A DNA stretch of 39,879 nt from contig SFOH01000010.1 in NCBI GenBank assembly GCA_004552485.1, forward strand, positions 1 to 39,879, in the 5' to 3' direction. This DNA comes from Bacteroidales bacterium (GTDB lineage Bacteria; Bacteroidota; Bacteroidia; Bacteroidales; Muribaculaceae). A model generated the notes under the pieces. The model made no database searches. It was not told the origin of the DNA and was given only the letters and a program-made list of their open reading frames with translations. A program made the position numbers and the translations under genes. Positions 1 through 7,829 of the stretch are shown here, one piece after another; the first letter of the stretch is position 1, and each line of letters opens with the position of its first letter.

Positions 1-1045
1 TTGCGGGCGAAGACGGTGAAGCCCAGGTCGGTGAAGTGGTAGTTGTCAACGGTGCCCTCGACGCAGTCGCCGAGGATGTCCTCGCCCCGGAAATAGTGGA
101 GGTTGGCGTCGTTGGGCGAGAGGCGGTCAAAGATTTTGCGGAGGGCGGCGTTCTTGGCGGCGATGGTGGCGCGGGTCTCAGTGTTGAAGCGCGTGAGGGG
201 GAAGACGGGGCTCTCCACGAGCAGGATGGGCGTCGTGGGCTGGAGGCTGCGGACGGTGGCGATGAACGGCTCCATGTTCTTCTCCACCTCCTCGGTCTTG
301 TTGTTGGGGAGGGCGTCGATGACGATCACGGAGGCGGGAGTCTGACCGATAAGGCGGGCGATGTCCTGGTCGAGTTTGGCGTTGCCGCTGAAGCCCAGGT
401 TGATGACCTGGCGGTCGAGGTCGCGGCTGAGGATAGAGGTGTGCACCATTCCGGGACGCGTGGCGCAGCCGCCCTGCAGGATGGATGTGCCGTACATGAC
501 GATGGGACGGTCGGCACGCGGCGAGTCGACTTTGGGCATCTCCATGCGCGCACCCTTGTTAACGCCGATGGCGATGGAGTCAACGCCGTCGTACAGAGGC
601 AGATAGAGCATATACTCGCGCATCGTCGGCTCCATGTCCTGGATGACGACGGTCTCGGTGGTGTGCCGGTTGAGCGAGGGACGGCACGAGCTGACGGTGG
701 TCCACTTGCCGTTGTCGAGCGTGTATAGGTCCATGCCGCGGATGCCCGTGGGCGTCATGTGGTTCATGTTGAACTTTTTGGTGGCCTTCCAGCGGGCGCC
801 GATGGCCGACGCGTCGGTGGCAAAGCGGATGTACATGCCGGCGGTGTTCGTGCATAGAGTTCTTTGCGCATGCCTTCTTTCAGCGAGTCGGGCACGCGCA
901 CATAGTTGACGCTCTGGTTGTGGGCGACGGTGCCGTAGAGCGGATAGCTCTTCATGTCGGTCCACTCCAGTTCGGCGGGTTTGACGGCTATGGCGCTCAC
1001 GGACAGGAGCACGGCGAGTGCCACAAGAATTGTACGCAGTTTCAT
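1..1045 (-). pseudogene. SGNH/GDSL hydrolase of the GxDLY family, frameshifted, 3' end outside window
   Basis: Secreted esterase/lipase-like protein reading leftwards off the window. It starts with a signal peptide (MKLRTILVALAVLLSVSAIA). The initial frame runs to about residue 64 (...MRKELY) and then becomes nonsense. The family sequence resumes one frame over with TNTAGMYIRFATDAS. It continues through the GMDLY signature that names the family, the nucleophile region YGTSILQGG and the acid/base region DNYHFTDLG just before the edge. The start ATG at 1045 and the ATG codon within GMYIR at 836 are 209 nt apart, so one missing base between about 849 and 859 would account for the shift. All catalytic blocks are otherwise present, so this is either a very recent inactivation or a sequencing/assembly error. 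Substrate unknown; relatives act on acylated glycans or small esters. Confidence 0.8.
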
Positions 1046-1139
1046 GATGTGTTTCTGTTTTTATGTTTATGTTCTGTGAAGAGAGAGAGTTCTGTGATTT
1101 TCTGTGGGCCCGCGATTAGAAATTCTCGGAAAAATTGTC

Positions 1140-1147
1140 TAAATTTG
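1140..1147 (+). promoter_or_regulatory. Bacteroidetes -7 element for the UDG-like gene
   Basis: TAAATTTG matches the TAnnTTTG -7 consensus and lies 23 nt before the ATG at 1171. About 20 nt upstream there is only a weak TTAG, so the -33 box is poor. Confidence 0.5.
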
Positions 1148-1170
1148 AGCCCTGAAAAAAATTCAATGAT

Positions 1171-1755
1171 ATGGAAAACGAGAGCAACGACATCGAGCGC
1201 CATCCGTGGGCGCCGTTCATGCCCGCCGGAGCGCGGGTGCTGATTATGGGCACCTTTCCGCCGGGACAGCATCGCTGGAGCATGGACTTCTACTATCCTA
1301 ATCCCACCAACGACTTCTGGCGCATCATGGGGCTGCTTTATTTCGCCGACAAGGACGCGCTGTGGCTGGCCGGCGAAAAGCGTTTCAACCTCGAGCGCAT
1401 CAAGGCGCTGCTGACGGAGCGCGGCATAGCCATGAGCGACACGGCCCGCATGGTGCGGCGCCTGCGCGGCAACGCCTCGGACAAGTTCCTGGAGATTCTC
1501 GAGCCGACGGACATCCGCGCTATGCTCGGACATATGCCTGAATGCCGCCACGTGGTCTGCACCGGCGAGAAGGCCGCGGCCGTGGCTGCCGAACAGCTCG
1601 GCGTGGCCGTACCCAAGATGGGCGAGTGCGCGACTTCCGGCGACGGCATCACCCTCTGGCGAATGCCGTCCTCATCGCGCGCCTACCCGATGGCCCTGCC
1701 GCGCAAGGCCGAGTTCTACGCCCGCATGCTCCGTGCCGCCGGCTGCCTGCCCTAA
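1171..1755 (+). CDS. Uracil-DNA glycosylase family protein
   Basis: 194 aa soluble protein with the Mug/UDG-superfamily layout. Motif A is LIMGTFPP (residues 25-32), followed by the NPTNDFW block (44-50) that forms the uracil pocket in this clade. Near the C-terminus MPSSSRAYP (165-173) corresponds to the DNA-intercalating loop motif. Family members excise uracil or mismatched bases from DNA in base-excision repair; the exact substrate (U:G, U:A or other) cannot be read from sequence. It starts 23 nt after a TAAATTTG promoter element and ends convergently with the dipeptide epimerase gene, 22 nt away. Length is normal for the family. Confidence 0.8.
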   Translation: MENESNDIERHPWAPFMPAGARVLIMGTFPPGQHRWSMDFYYPNPTNDFWRIMGLLYFADKDALWLAGEKRFNLERIKALLTERGIAMSDTARMVRRLRGNASDKFLEILEPTDIRAMLGHMPECRHVVCTGEKAAAVAAEQLGVAVPKMGECATSGDGITLWRMPSSSRAYPMALPRKAEFYARMLRAAGCLP

Positions 1756-1777
1756 CGCCTGAGGCCTATAACCTATC

Positions 1778-2920
1778 TCACACCGGCACAACGCCGATGC
1801 CCGGGCGGTCGATGGGGATGGTCACCTTGCCGTCGACAACCTTGATGCCGTCGAAGATATCATTGGAGATGAGCAGGTTACCGTCGAGGTCGGCCCAGTC
1901 TACCATGGGCGAGAGCTGGGCGGCGGCGGTGACTGCGCACGACGTCTCGGTCATGCAGCCGAGCATCACCTTCATGCCGAGAGCGCGTGCCAGCTCGGCC
2001 ATCTGATGGGCCTCGTGCAGACCCGTCGACTTCATCAGCTTGATGTTGATGCCGTCATAGGCACCGGCGGCGCGACGCACGTCGGGGAGACGCTGCAGAA
2101 ATTCGTCGGCGATGATGGGCAGCGGCGAGCGCTCGCGCACCCAGGCCGTCTCGTCGAGTTTCTCCTTCGGCATGGGCTGCTCAACGAACACGCAGCCGCG
2201 CTCGGCCAGCCAGTTGCACATCTCCAGTGCCTTTTCCTTGTCGTTCCAGCCCTGGTTGGCATCCACGCAGATGGCCTTGTCGGGATAGACCTTGCGGAAG
2301 GCCTCGACAAGCTCCTTGTCGTGGCCGACGCCCATCTTCACCTTGATGATTTTGAAGGGCTTGCACTCTGCGATTTCGCGGCCAAGCTCCTCGGCGTCGT
2401 CGTTCCACGAGATGGTGTAGGACGTGTTGGGCGCTTTCTCCGGATTCAGGCCCCAGATTTTGTGCCAGGGCTGGCCCATGATTTTGCCGAGGAGGTCGTG
2501 GAGAGCGATGTCGACCGAAGCCTTTGCGGCACGGTTGTTGGGAGCGATGCTCTCCAGGTATTCGTGGATGTCCTTGACGCGGAAGGGGTCGGCGAACTGG
2601 CCGAGGTCAACGCGGCTGAGGAACGAGCTCACGGACTCCACGTTCTCGCCCAGATACGGAGGCATGGAGGCCTCGCCGTAGCCGGTGATGCCGTCCAGGT
2701 CGATGCGCACCTGCACGCCGGGCGTCGACGTGCGTTTGTTGCGCGCCAGGTTGAACACGTGCTTGAGTTTCAGCTCATAGGGCTCGAAGGTCAGACGCAT
2801 GCGGCCGCCGGGGGTGGTGGCTTTCGTGGCGGTGTCCTTGCCGAAGGCCGAGAACGATATGGGAGTCACGGCGATGGCTGCGCCAAGGGCCGTTGTGCGG
2901 AGGAAATTTCTGCGGTTCAT
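1778..2920 (-). CDS. Dipeptide epimerase (L-Ala-D/L-Glu epimerase type), enolase superfamily
   Basis: 380 aa. The N-terminus MNRRNFLRTTALGAAIAVTP resembles a Tat-type (RR) export signal. The enolase-superfamily barrel shows the catalytic KVK pair (K193, K195), metal ligands D220 (DANQGW), E247 (EQP) and D272 (ADE), and the second base K294 (IKLMK). A DLD motif at 344-346 is the dipeptide-ammonium-binding DxD typical of dipeptide epimerases. These enzymes convert L-Ala-D-Glu from murein into L-Ala-L-Glu. The divergently unrelated but same-strand gene upstream (2975-5527) encodes an NlpC/P60 murein peptidase, 54 nt away, which matches the YkfB-YkfC logic of murein peptide salvage. The export signal suggests periplasmic action, unlike the cytosolic Bacillus enzyme. 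Confidence 0.88.
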   Translation of the reverse strand: MNRRNFLRTTALGAAIAVTPISFSAFGKDTATKATTPGGRMRLTFEPYELKLKHVFNLARNKRTSTPGVQVRIDLDGITGYGEASMPPYLGENVESVSSFLSRVDLGQFADPFRVKDIHEYLESIAPNNRAAKASVDIALHDLLGKIMGQPWHKIWGLNPEKAPNTSYTISWNDDAEELGREIAECKPFKIIKVKMGVGHDKELVEAFRKVYPDKAICVDANQGWNDKEKALEMCNWLAERGCVFVEQPMPKEKLDETAWVRERSPLPIIADEFLQRLPDVRRAAGAYDGINIKLMKSTGLHEAHQMAELARALGMKVMLGCMTETSCAVTAAAQLSPMVDWADLDGNLLISNDIFDGIKVVDGKVTIPIDRPGIGVVPV

Positions 2921-2974
2921 ATATAATAATGTGTAAGCTTGTATTCTTTCTAATGTTATTCGGATGTCCCCGGC

Positions 2975-5527
2975 TCAGAAATACCAGGGGTGGTCGCGGA
3001 CGTATGTGATGCCGTCGGTGCCCTCGTTGCCGTGGATGCGGACGGCATGGAGGAAGTCGTCGCGCAGATAATCGGGGCTGACGGGGTCGACGCTGTTGCG
3101 GCGCACGAGTCCGGAAGAGTGGACATAGTATCCGTCGCGGTCGTAGATGGCCACGTGGGTCACCTTGCCTGTTTTCTTGTTGCCGAAGAAGAGCAGGTCG
3201 CCGGGCTTATAGTTGCGCCAGTCGCGTGCCGACAGACGCGTGCCGGTCAGTGCCTGCTGCGAGGCGTCGCGGCGCAGGATGATGCCGTTGGCGAGATAGC
3301 TCACCTTGGACAGGCCCGAACAGTCGAGATTCTTCACCGAGGTGCCGCCCCAGAAGTAGGGGCTGCCCATCATCGAATAAGCCTCGTCGAGGATGCGGTC
3401 GGCGTTGAAGTCCTGCGCTGCCCACTTGTCTAAGGGCATGAGGTCGGCGGCGGGAGCCCAGGCCGTGCGGCCGTCGGGGAGCGTCACTTTCACGCGGCCG
3501 TTGTCGGCGGCATCGAGCGTGCCCTCCACGATGTCGCCGGGCACGAGGTCGGTCACCACATTGCGCGGCGACGTGGCCGTGGGCGAGTCGTAGGCCTGAA
3601 TCTGCTGCAGGGCCGTCACCGCCAGGCGCGGAGCCTTGCGCCAGGCCTCCATCTGCTGCGGCGTCTTGCGGGTGAGCGAGCTCTCGCTCACCCACGACAG
3701 ATAGCCGTCGGGGCTCTGCACGCGCCAGTATTCGCCCTTGCGTTCAAGCAGGCGCAGGGGCATGCCCATGAGCACCTGCGTGCCCATCTCGGCGGAGTGG
3801 GCGGGGGTGACGCGGCCGTGGGCCACGGAGATACGCGGCAGCGCCCACAGGTTGTCGGGCAGCACGCGCGTCAGATCGGAAGCCTCTATGCCGTTGTCAG
3901 CCAGGGCGTTGAAGAGGGCATCGTGGTGGGCCTGCTCGCTGAAGGTGCCGGTGATGGCCGCTTTGCCGTTGGCGCCGACGACGGCCTTGACGTCATAGAT
4001 GCCCTGGCGCTTGTCGGGAACAAGGCGGCGGCGCATGTCCTCGACAATGCCGTCCACCTCTTTCTGCGTGGCTTTGTGGAAAGGTTTGGCAACGGGAGCG
4101 CCGTCGGCGGCGGGGATGCCGCCGGTGAGGGGCGTCTCGGAGATGATGGTGAAATTCTGGCTCCAGGCCGGGTAAAAGAGGTTGCCGCGCGAGGTCTCCA
4201 CCTCGCCCATCTGAGCGTCGACGGTCTCCGAGCGCACAAACTGCTTGGCGGGGTAGAACGGCGAGCCGACGCCCTTGTTGGCGGCCAGGCGCCATGCGTC
4301 CATGCCGGTCGAGTAGAACTTGCGGGCGCGCGGGTCGGAGGCGCCGGTGTATCGGCCGAAGCTGACGTCGACGGGCACCCATCCCACGCCTTCAAAGTAG
4401 ACCTCGGCCCAGTCGTGGAGATTCGTCTCGCCGGGGTGTAGCATCCATCCGCTCTCCCAGCGCGCGGGCACGCCCAGGCTGCGCATCAGCGAGATGTAGA
4501 GCAGCGACACCTGGCCGCAGTCGCCGTGTTTCTCTTCAAGCACATATTCCGGGATGCAGGGGATGGTGCTGTATTCGCGGGCGCCGGCCCAGGGGTAGCG
4601 GCTGATGATGTAGTCGTAGACCAGCTCGCTCTGGCGGAAAGGATTCTTCTCCTTGCCCACAATCCGGCGCGCGAGCTTGCTGAGGTTCACGATATGCGGT
4701 GCCTCGAAGGCGGTGTTGCGACGGTATAGCTCCGAGTTTTTGTTGTAGGGGCGCAGCTTGGCGAGGATGCTGTCCGGGCTGAAGTACTGGCCGTAGGTGT
4801 CGAACTCGGCGGTGTACTCGAAGTGGTTGGGCTGACCCTCGACGACGGGCGCCTGGAAGTAGATGCTGTTGTGGACATTGGCGTCGGAGGGCGCCAGGTC
4901 AGCCGACAGCTTGTAGTTGGCGGGATAGGCGTCGGTGATGCGTATGTTGCGCTGGCGGGCACTCTCGCGCGGAACGGGCATCCACACGCGCAGCACGTCG
5001 CCGTCGTTGGCCTTGTCGTAGGGCACGTCGATGCTGAAACGGTAGCGGATGCGGTGGCCCACGCCGGGATACTCGCCCTTGTCGTAGGCGGCGAGGATGG
5101 TGTCAACGTAGGCGATGCGCTTCGGCGACGCCTTGGAGCCGCGCGGCGGCGTGTTGCCGTTCATGGCGGGATGGAGCAGCGCCAGGTTGCCGACGCTCTT
5201 GCGGAAGACGCGCTCCTGACCGTCTATCTCCTTGATTTCCAAATAGTGGCGACGGCCATACTCGCGGACTGAGTCGTCGGTGAGCTTCAGGCCGTAGCGC
5301 TCGTTGATGGCGTCCCGGGCCTGGGAGATTGTCATCGGGAAGTCTCTGGCGATGCGGGCCTGAATGGCGGCGGCGGAGTCCGACTCCAGCCACTGCGGCG
5401 CGGCGGCCGTGGCCGTGGCGGCGCCGGTGAGCACGGCCAAGGCGGCTATGGTGGTTCGTAGTTGCTTGATTATCACGGGGAGACGTGGTATTGATTGGGT
5501 TACTTGTTTACTGAGGCCCGACGGCAT
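2975..5527 (-). CDS. Secreted transglutaminase-like / SH3 / NlpC-P60 fusion peptidase
   Basis: 850 aa. After a signal peptide (hydrophobic stretch around residues 25-43) comes a transglutaminase-like domain at about 150-400 with the triad C337 (HGDC), H371 (NLHDWAEVYF) and D387 (WVPVDVS). SH3-like segments lie at about 560-620 and 635-700. The C-terminal NlpC/P60 domain carries C736 (LDCSGL), H791 (THVAIY) and H803 (YVHSSG). The C-terminal part resembles YkfC-type gamma-D-glutamyl-diamino acid endopeptidases, which cut murein peptides after D-Glu. The adjacent dipeptide epimerase would process the resulting L-Ala-D-Glu. The role of the transglutaminase part is not known; it may be another amidase. 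A good promoter lies at 5589-5619. A GTG at 5476 (VIIKQLRTT) would give a more compact signal peptide, so the start is uncertain. Confidence 0.85.
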   Translation of the reverse strand: MPSGLSKQVTQSIPRLPVIIKQLRTTIAALAVLTGAATATAAAPQWLESDSAAAIQARIARDFPMTISQARDAINERYGLKLTDDSVREYGRRHYLEIKEIDGQERVFRKSVGNLALLHPAMNGNTPPRGSKASPKRIAYVDTILAAYDKGEYPGVGHRIRYRFSIDVPYDKANDGDVLRVWMPVPRESARQRNIRITDAYPANYKLSADLAPSDANVHNSIYFQAPVVEGQPNHFEYTAEFDTYGQYFSPDSILAKLRPYNKNSELYRRNTAFEAPHIVNLSKLARRIVGKEKNPFRQSELVYDYIISRYPWAGAREYSTIPCIPEYVLEEKHGDCGQVSLLYISLMRSLGVPARWESGWMLHPGETNLHDWAEVYFEGVGWVPVDVSFGRYTGASDPRARKFYSTGMDAWRLAANKGVGSPFYPAKQFVRSETVDAQMGEVETSRGNLFYPAWSQNFTIISETPLTGGIPAADGAPVAKPFHKATQKEVDGIVEDMRRRLVPDKRQGIYDVKAVVGANGKAAITGTFSEQAHHDALFNALADNGIEASDLTRVLPDNLWALPRISVAHGRVTPAHSAEMGTQVLMGMPLRLLERKGEYWRVQSPDGYLSWVSESSLTRKTPQQMEAWRKAPRLAVTALQQIQAYDSPTATSPRNVVTDLVPGDIVEGTLDAADNGRVKVTLPDGRTAWAPAADLMPLDKWAAQDFNADRILDEAYSMMGSPYFWGGTSVKNLDCSGLSKVSYLANGIILRRDASQQALTGTRLSARDWRNYKPGDLLFFGNKKTGKVTHVAIYDRDGYYVHSSGLVRRNSVDPVSPDYLRDDFLHAVRIHGNEGTDGITYVRDHPWYF

Positions 5528-5588
5528 CGGCGGCCGATTTTCCCTCGCCGGCCGGCGAGCCTTGCGCGGGCGAGCACTTTATAATGTG

Positions 5589-5619
5589 CAAATATAGCGC
5601 TTTTCTCGCAATTTCGCAA
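5589..5619 (-). promoter_or_regulatory. Promoter of the transglutaminase/NlpC gene
   Basis: On the minus strand, TTG (5619-5617), 20 nt spacer, then TATATTTG (5596-5589), a full match to TAnnTTTG. It predicts a transcript start near 5582 and a leader of about 55 nt to the ATG at 5527. Confidence 0.65.
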
Positions 5620-5747
5620 GACAATATCCCCCTTTTCGCCAACATTGGCGCGTTTTTCTGTGTTATATTTTCATAAAAACAACGATGGCGGAGCCGTCGG
5701 CCCGGACTTCGGCCGGCCGCCGTCATCATGAAACACATTCAAAGACT

Positions 5748-6290
5748 ATGGAAGCATTATACAATTTCCCGGGCGTGAACGCCCTGAGCAACATGCCGGG
5801 CGTGACCGTGCTGGCGCCGTCGTGCGAGCGCGAATATGAGGCGATGAGCGCCTGGGCCGTCCGCCAGCAGGGCCGCGCTATCGTGCTGGCTGTCAGCACT
5901 CCGCTGCCGCAGCTCGACTACGAACTCGACACCGAATACGACGCCGCGAACACTTCTCAGCAGGTGCGCGAGGGCCACGGTGTGGCCGTCATCGCCGCCG
6001 GCACAACGCTGCAGGCCGCCCTCGAGGCTGCCGACCGTCTCGCTGCGGAGGGCAAGAAACTGACGGTCATCAACGCACGTTTCCTCAGCGGCATAGACTG
6101 CGCGCTGCTCTCCTCGCTCGAGCCCGACCATCAGGCCGTGCTCACGGTCGAGGCCGGAGAGCTCAACGGCGGTTACGGCCAGAAAGTGGCCGCATTTTTC
6201 GGCGACCGCCCCATGCTCGTGCGCTGTCTGGCCAAGCCCGCGCCAACGTCAGCGGACATCCTCGACGCCCTCGCCACGATGTGGACCTGA
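5748..6290 (+). CDS. Stand-alone transketolase/DXS C-terminal-like protein
   Basis: 180 aa from ATG 5748 (MEALYNFPGVNAL); an in-frame ATG at 5685 would add 21 residues of poor quality. The sequence resembles the last third of 1-deoxy-xylulose-5-phosphate synthase and other transketolases. PGVTVLAPSCEREYEAM matches the end of the pyrimidine-binding domain. From about residue 78 on (GVAVIAAGTTLQAALEAADRL, INARFLSGID, VLTVEAGELNGGYGQKVAAFF) it matches the C-terminal domain. The whole thiamine-diphosphate-binding N-terminal part is absent and the usual substrate arginine block is not visible. It therefore cannot be a complete DXS; it may be a partner or regulatory subunit, or a relic. Its 3' end overlaps the convergent NUDIX gene by 42 nt. 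Confidence 0.6.
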   Translation: MEALYNFPGVNALSNMPGVTVLAPSCEREYEAMSAWAVRQQGRAIVLAVSTPLPQLDYELDTEYDAANTSQQVREGHGVAVIAAGTTLQAALEAADRLAAEGKKLTVINARFLSGIDCALLSSLEPDHQAVLTVEAGELNGGYGQKVAAFFGDRPMLVRCLAKPAPTSADILDALATMWT

Positions 6291-6785
6291 CCGCGCGTCG
6301 AGGAAGAAGTCGACAAGCGAGTGCGAGACGCTGCCCTCGGGATGAACGAGTCCGGGCGCATCTTCGGCCGCAACCCAGCGGCAGTCGTCGACCTCGCCGG
6401 ACAGCGTGACGGACACTGCACGGTCAACCAATGCCGTGAAACCTATCATCAGCATGTCCTTGCGGGCGAACCACCATGTGCGCGCCGGCTTCAGCTCAAC
6501 GACGTCAAGCCCCGTCTCCTCTTTTATCTCACGAACGGCACACTCCTCGGCGCTCTCGCCGGGCGTGACGTAGCCGCTCACAAGGTTCATATACTGCGTG
6601 GAGATATAGTTCTGATTGAGCAGCAGAACCTGCCCGTCAGCGCTGTGCACCAGGCAGATAACACAACAGGAGAACATCGGAAACCACGGTCTGCCACACT
6701 TCTCGCACCAGGGCACAGCGCCCTCGTCGCCAAGCACGCGGCTGCCCAAAATCTGCCCGCAGTCCGGGCAATGCCTGAATCTCAT
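6249..6785 (-). CDS. NUDIX hydrolase with N-terminal zinc ribbon (NudC-like)
   Basis: 178 aa. A four-cysteine zinc ribbon (C6, C9, C27, C30) precedes a NUDIX domain with a perfect box GX5EX7REUXEEXGU at residues 71-93 (GYVTPGES...REIKEETGL). The zinc ribbon plus NUDIX order is that of NADH pyrophosphatase/NudC-type enzymes, but the protein is shorter than E. coli NudC (about 257 aa) and the SQPWPFPxS NADH signature is not seen, so another nucleoside diphosphate derivative is equally possible. The last 42 nt overlap the convergent gene 5748-6290. A TAATTTTG element on the minus strand at 6856-6849 is a likely promoter. Confidence 0.85.
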   Translation of the reverse strand: MRFRHCPDCGQILGSRVLGDEGAVPWCEKCGRPWFPMFSCCVICLVHSADGQVLLLNQNYISTQYMNLVSGYVTPGESAEECAVREIKEETGLDVVELKPARTWWFARKDMLMIGFTALVDRAVSVTLSGEVDDCRWVAAEDAPGLVHPEGSVSHSLVDFFLDARSGPHRGEGVEDVR

Positions 6786-6848
6786 TTTTCTCTGGTTTTA
6801 TACGTTATGACTCTTCGGCAATCCCGCCTGAAAAGCCTTATTATTGCA

Positions 6849-6856
6849 CAAAATTA
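6849..6856 (-). promoter_or_regulatory. -7 element for the NUDIX gene
   Basis: TAATTTTG on the minus strand fits TAnnTTTG, 63 nt before the ATG at 6785. No convincing -33 box is seen. Confidence 0.45.
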
Positions 6857-6874
6857 ATAAAAATGCGGTAACGG

Positions 6875-6907
6875 GATGCTGATTCTCAGAAAAAATTATT
6901 AAATTTG
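6875..6907 (+). promoter_or_regulatory. Promoter touching the nfo start codon
   Basis: TAAATTTG at 6900-6907 is an exact TAnnTTTG. A weak GATG sits at the -33 distance. The ATG at 6913 is only 5 nt behind the element, so the predicted transcript begins at or within the start codon. Confidence 0.5.
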
Positions 6908-6912
6908 CGACT

Positions 6913-7767
6913 ATGAAATATATCGGAGCCCATGTTGCGGCAGAGCCGGAGCTGAGCGCAGCGCCCCGCGAGGCCGCCGCGCTCGGAGCCACCGCATTCT
7001 CGATGTTCACCGCCCTTGAGAGCAAGTGGCGCGCCCCGGACCCCACGCCCGAGCAGTGCGAGGCCTTCCGCCGCGCCTGCGAAGAATGTGGCTTCACGCC
7101 GGCGCAGATTCTTCCCCACGCCGGTTTCCTCATCAACCTGGCCAGCCCCGACAAGCGCAAGCTGGCGCTCTCGCGTCTGGCCTTCGAGGACGAGATGCGG
7201 CGATGTCATCTCCTCGGGCTGTCGATGTTAAACTTCCACCCCGGCGCCACGCTCAAGAAAGTGCCGGACGAAGAGGCCCTCGACGTCATCGCCGTCGGCA
7301 TCAACCGCGCCCTCGCAAAGGTGCCCGACGTCAAGGCCGTCATCGAGAACACGGCCGGCCAGGGCTCGAACCTGGGCTGGGACTTCGCGCAAATCGCGCG
7401 AATCATCGACGGCATCGAGGACAAGAGCCGCGTGGGCGTCTGCATCGACACCTGCCACGCCTTCGCCGCCGGATACGACCTGGCCACGGCCGACGGATAC
7501 GCCCGCTGCTGGGACGAGTTCGACAAGCTGATAGGCCGCGAATACCTGAGCGCGATGCACCTCAACGATGCCCTCCGCCCCCGCGGCAGCCGCATCGACC
7601 GCCACGCCTCCATCGGTCAGGGCGAAATCGGAGTGGAATGTTTCAGACGCCTCCTCGCCGACAGCCGCACCGACAACATCCCTCTCATCCTCGAAACGCC
7701 CGACCCCATGCTCTGGCGCTCCGAAATCACCCAGCTTTACGGCTATTCACTTAAACAAAACTCATAA
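6913..7767 (+). CDS. nfo: Endonuclease IV (AP endonuclease)
   Basis: 284 aa, the usual length for Nfo. It cleaves DNA 5' to abasic sites in base-excision repair using three zinc ions. Metal-binding segments are visible in order: IGAHV at the N-terminus, ILPHAGF, LNFHPG, VIENTAGQG, GVCIDTCHAFAAGYD, SAMHLNDA, DRHASIGQGEIG and LILETP. A TAAATTTG promoter element lies immediately before the ATG, and no ribosome binding site is seen between them. It is followed at 62 nt by a sugar-type transporter with no obvious functional link. Confidence 0.95.
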   Translation: MKYIGAHVAAEPELSAAPREAAALGATAFSMFTALESKWRAPDPTPEQCEAFRRACEECGFTPAQILPHAGFLINLASPDKRKLALSRLAFEDEMRRCHLLGLSMLNFHPGATLKKVPDEEALDVIAVGINRALAKVPDVKAVIENTAGQGSNLGWDFAQIARIIDGIEDKSRVGVCIDTCHAFAAGYDLATADGYARCWDEFDKLIGREYLSAMHLNDALRPRGSRIDRHASIGQGEIGVECFRRLLADSRTDNIPLILETPDPMLWRSEITQLYGYSLKQNS

Positions 7768-7829
7768 AACATCATCCCCCAGCCAATCAATCTCTCATCC
7801 AATCAATAACGCATAAAATTTCCAACACC

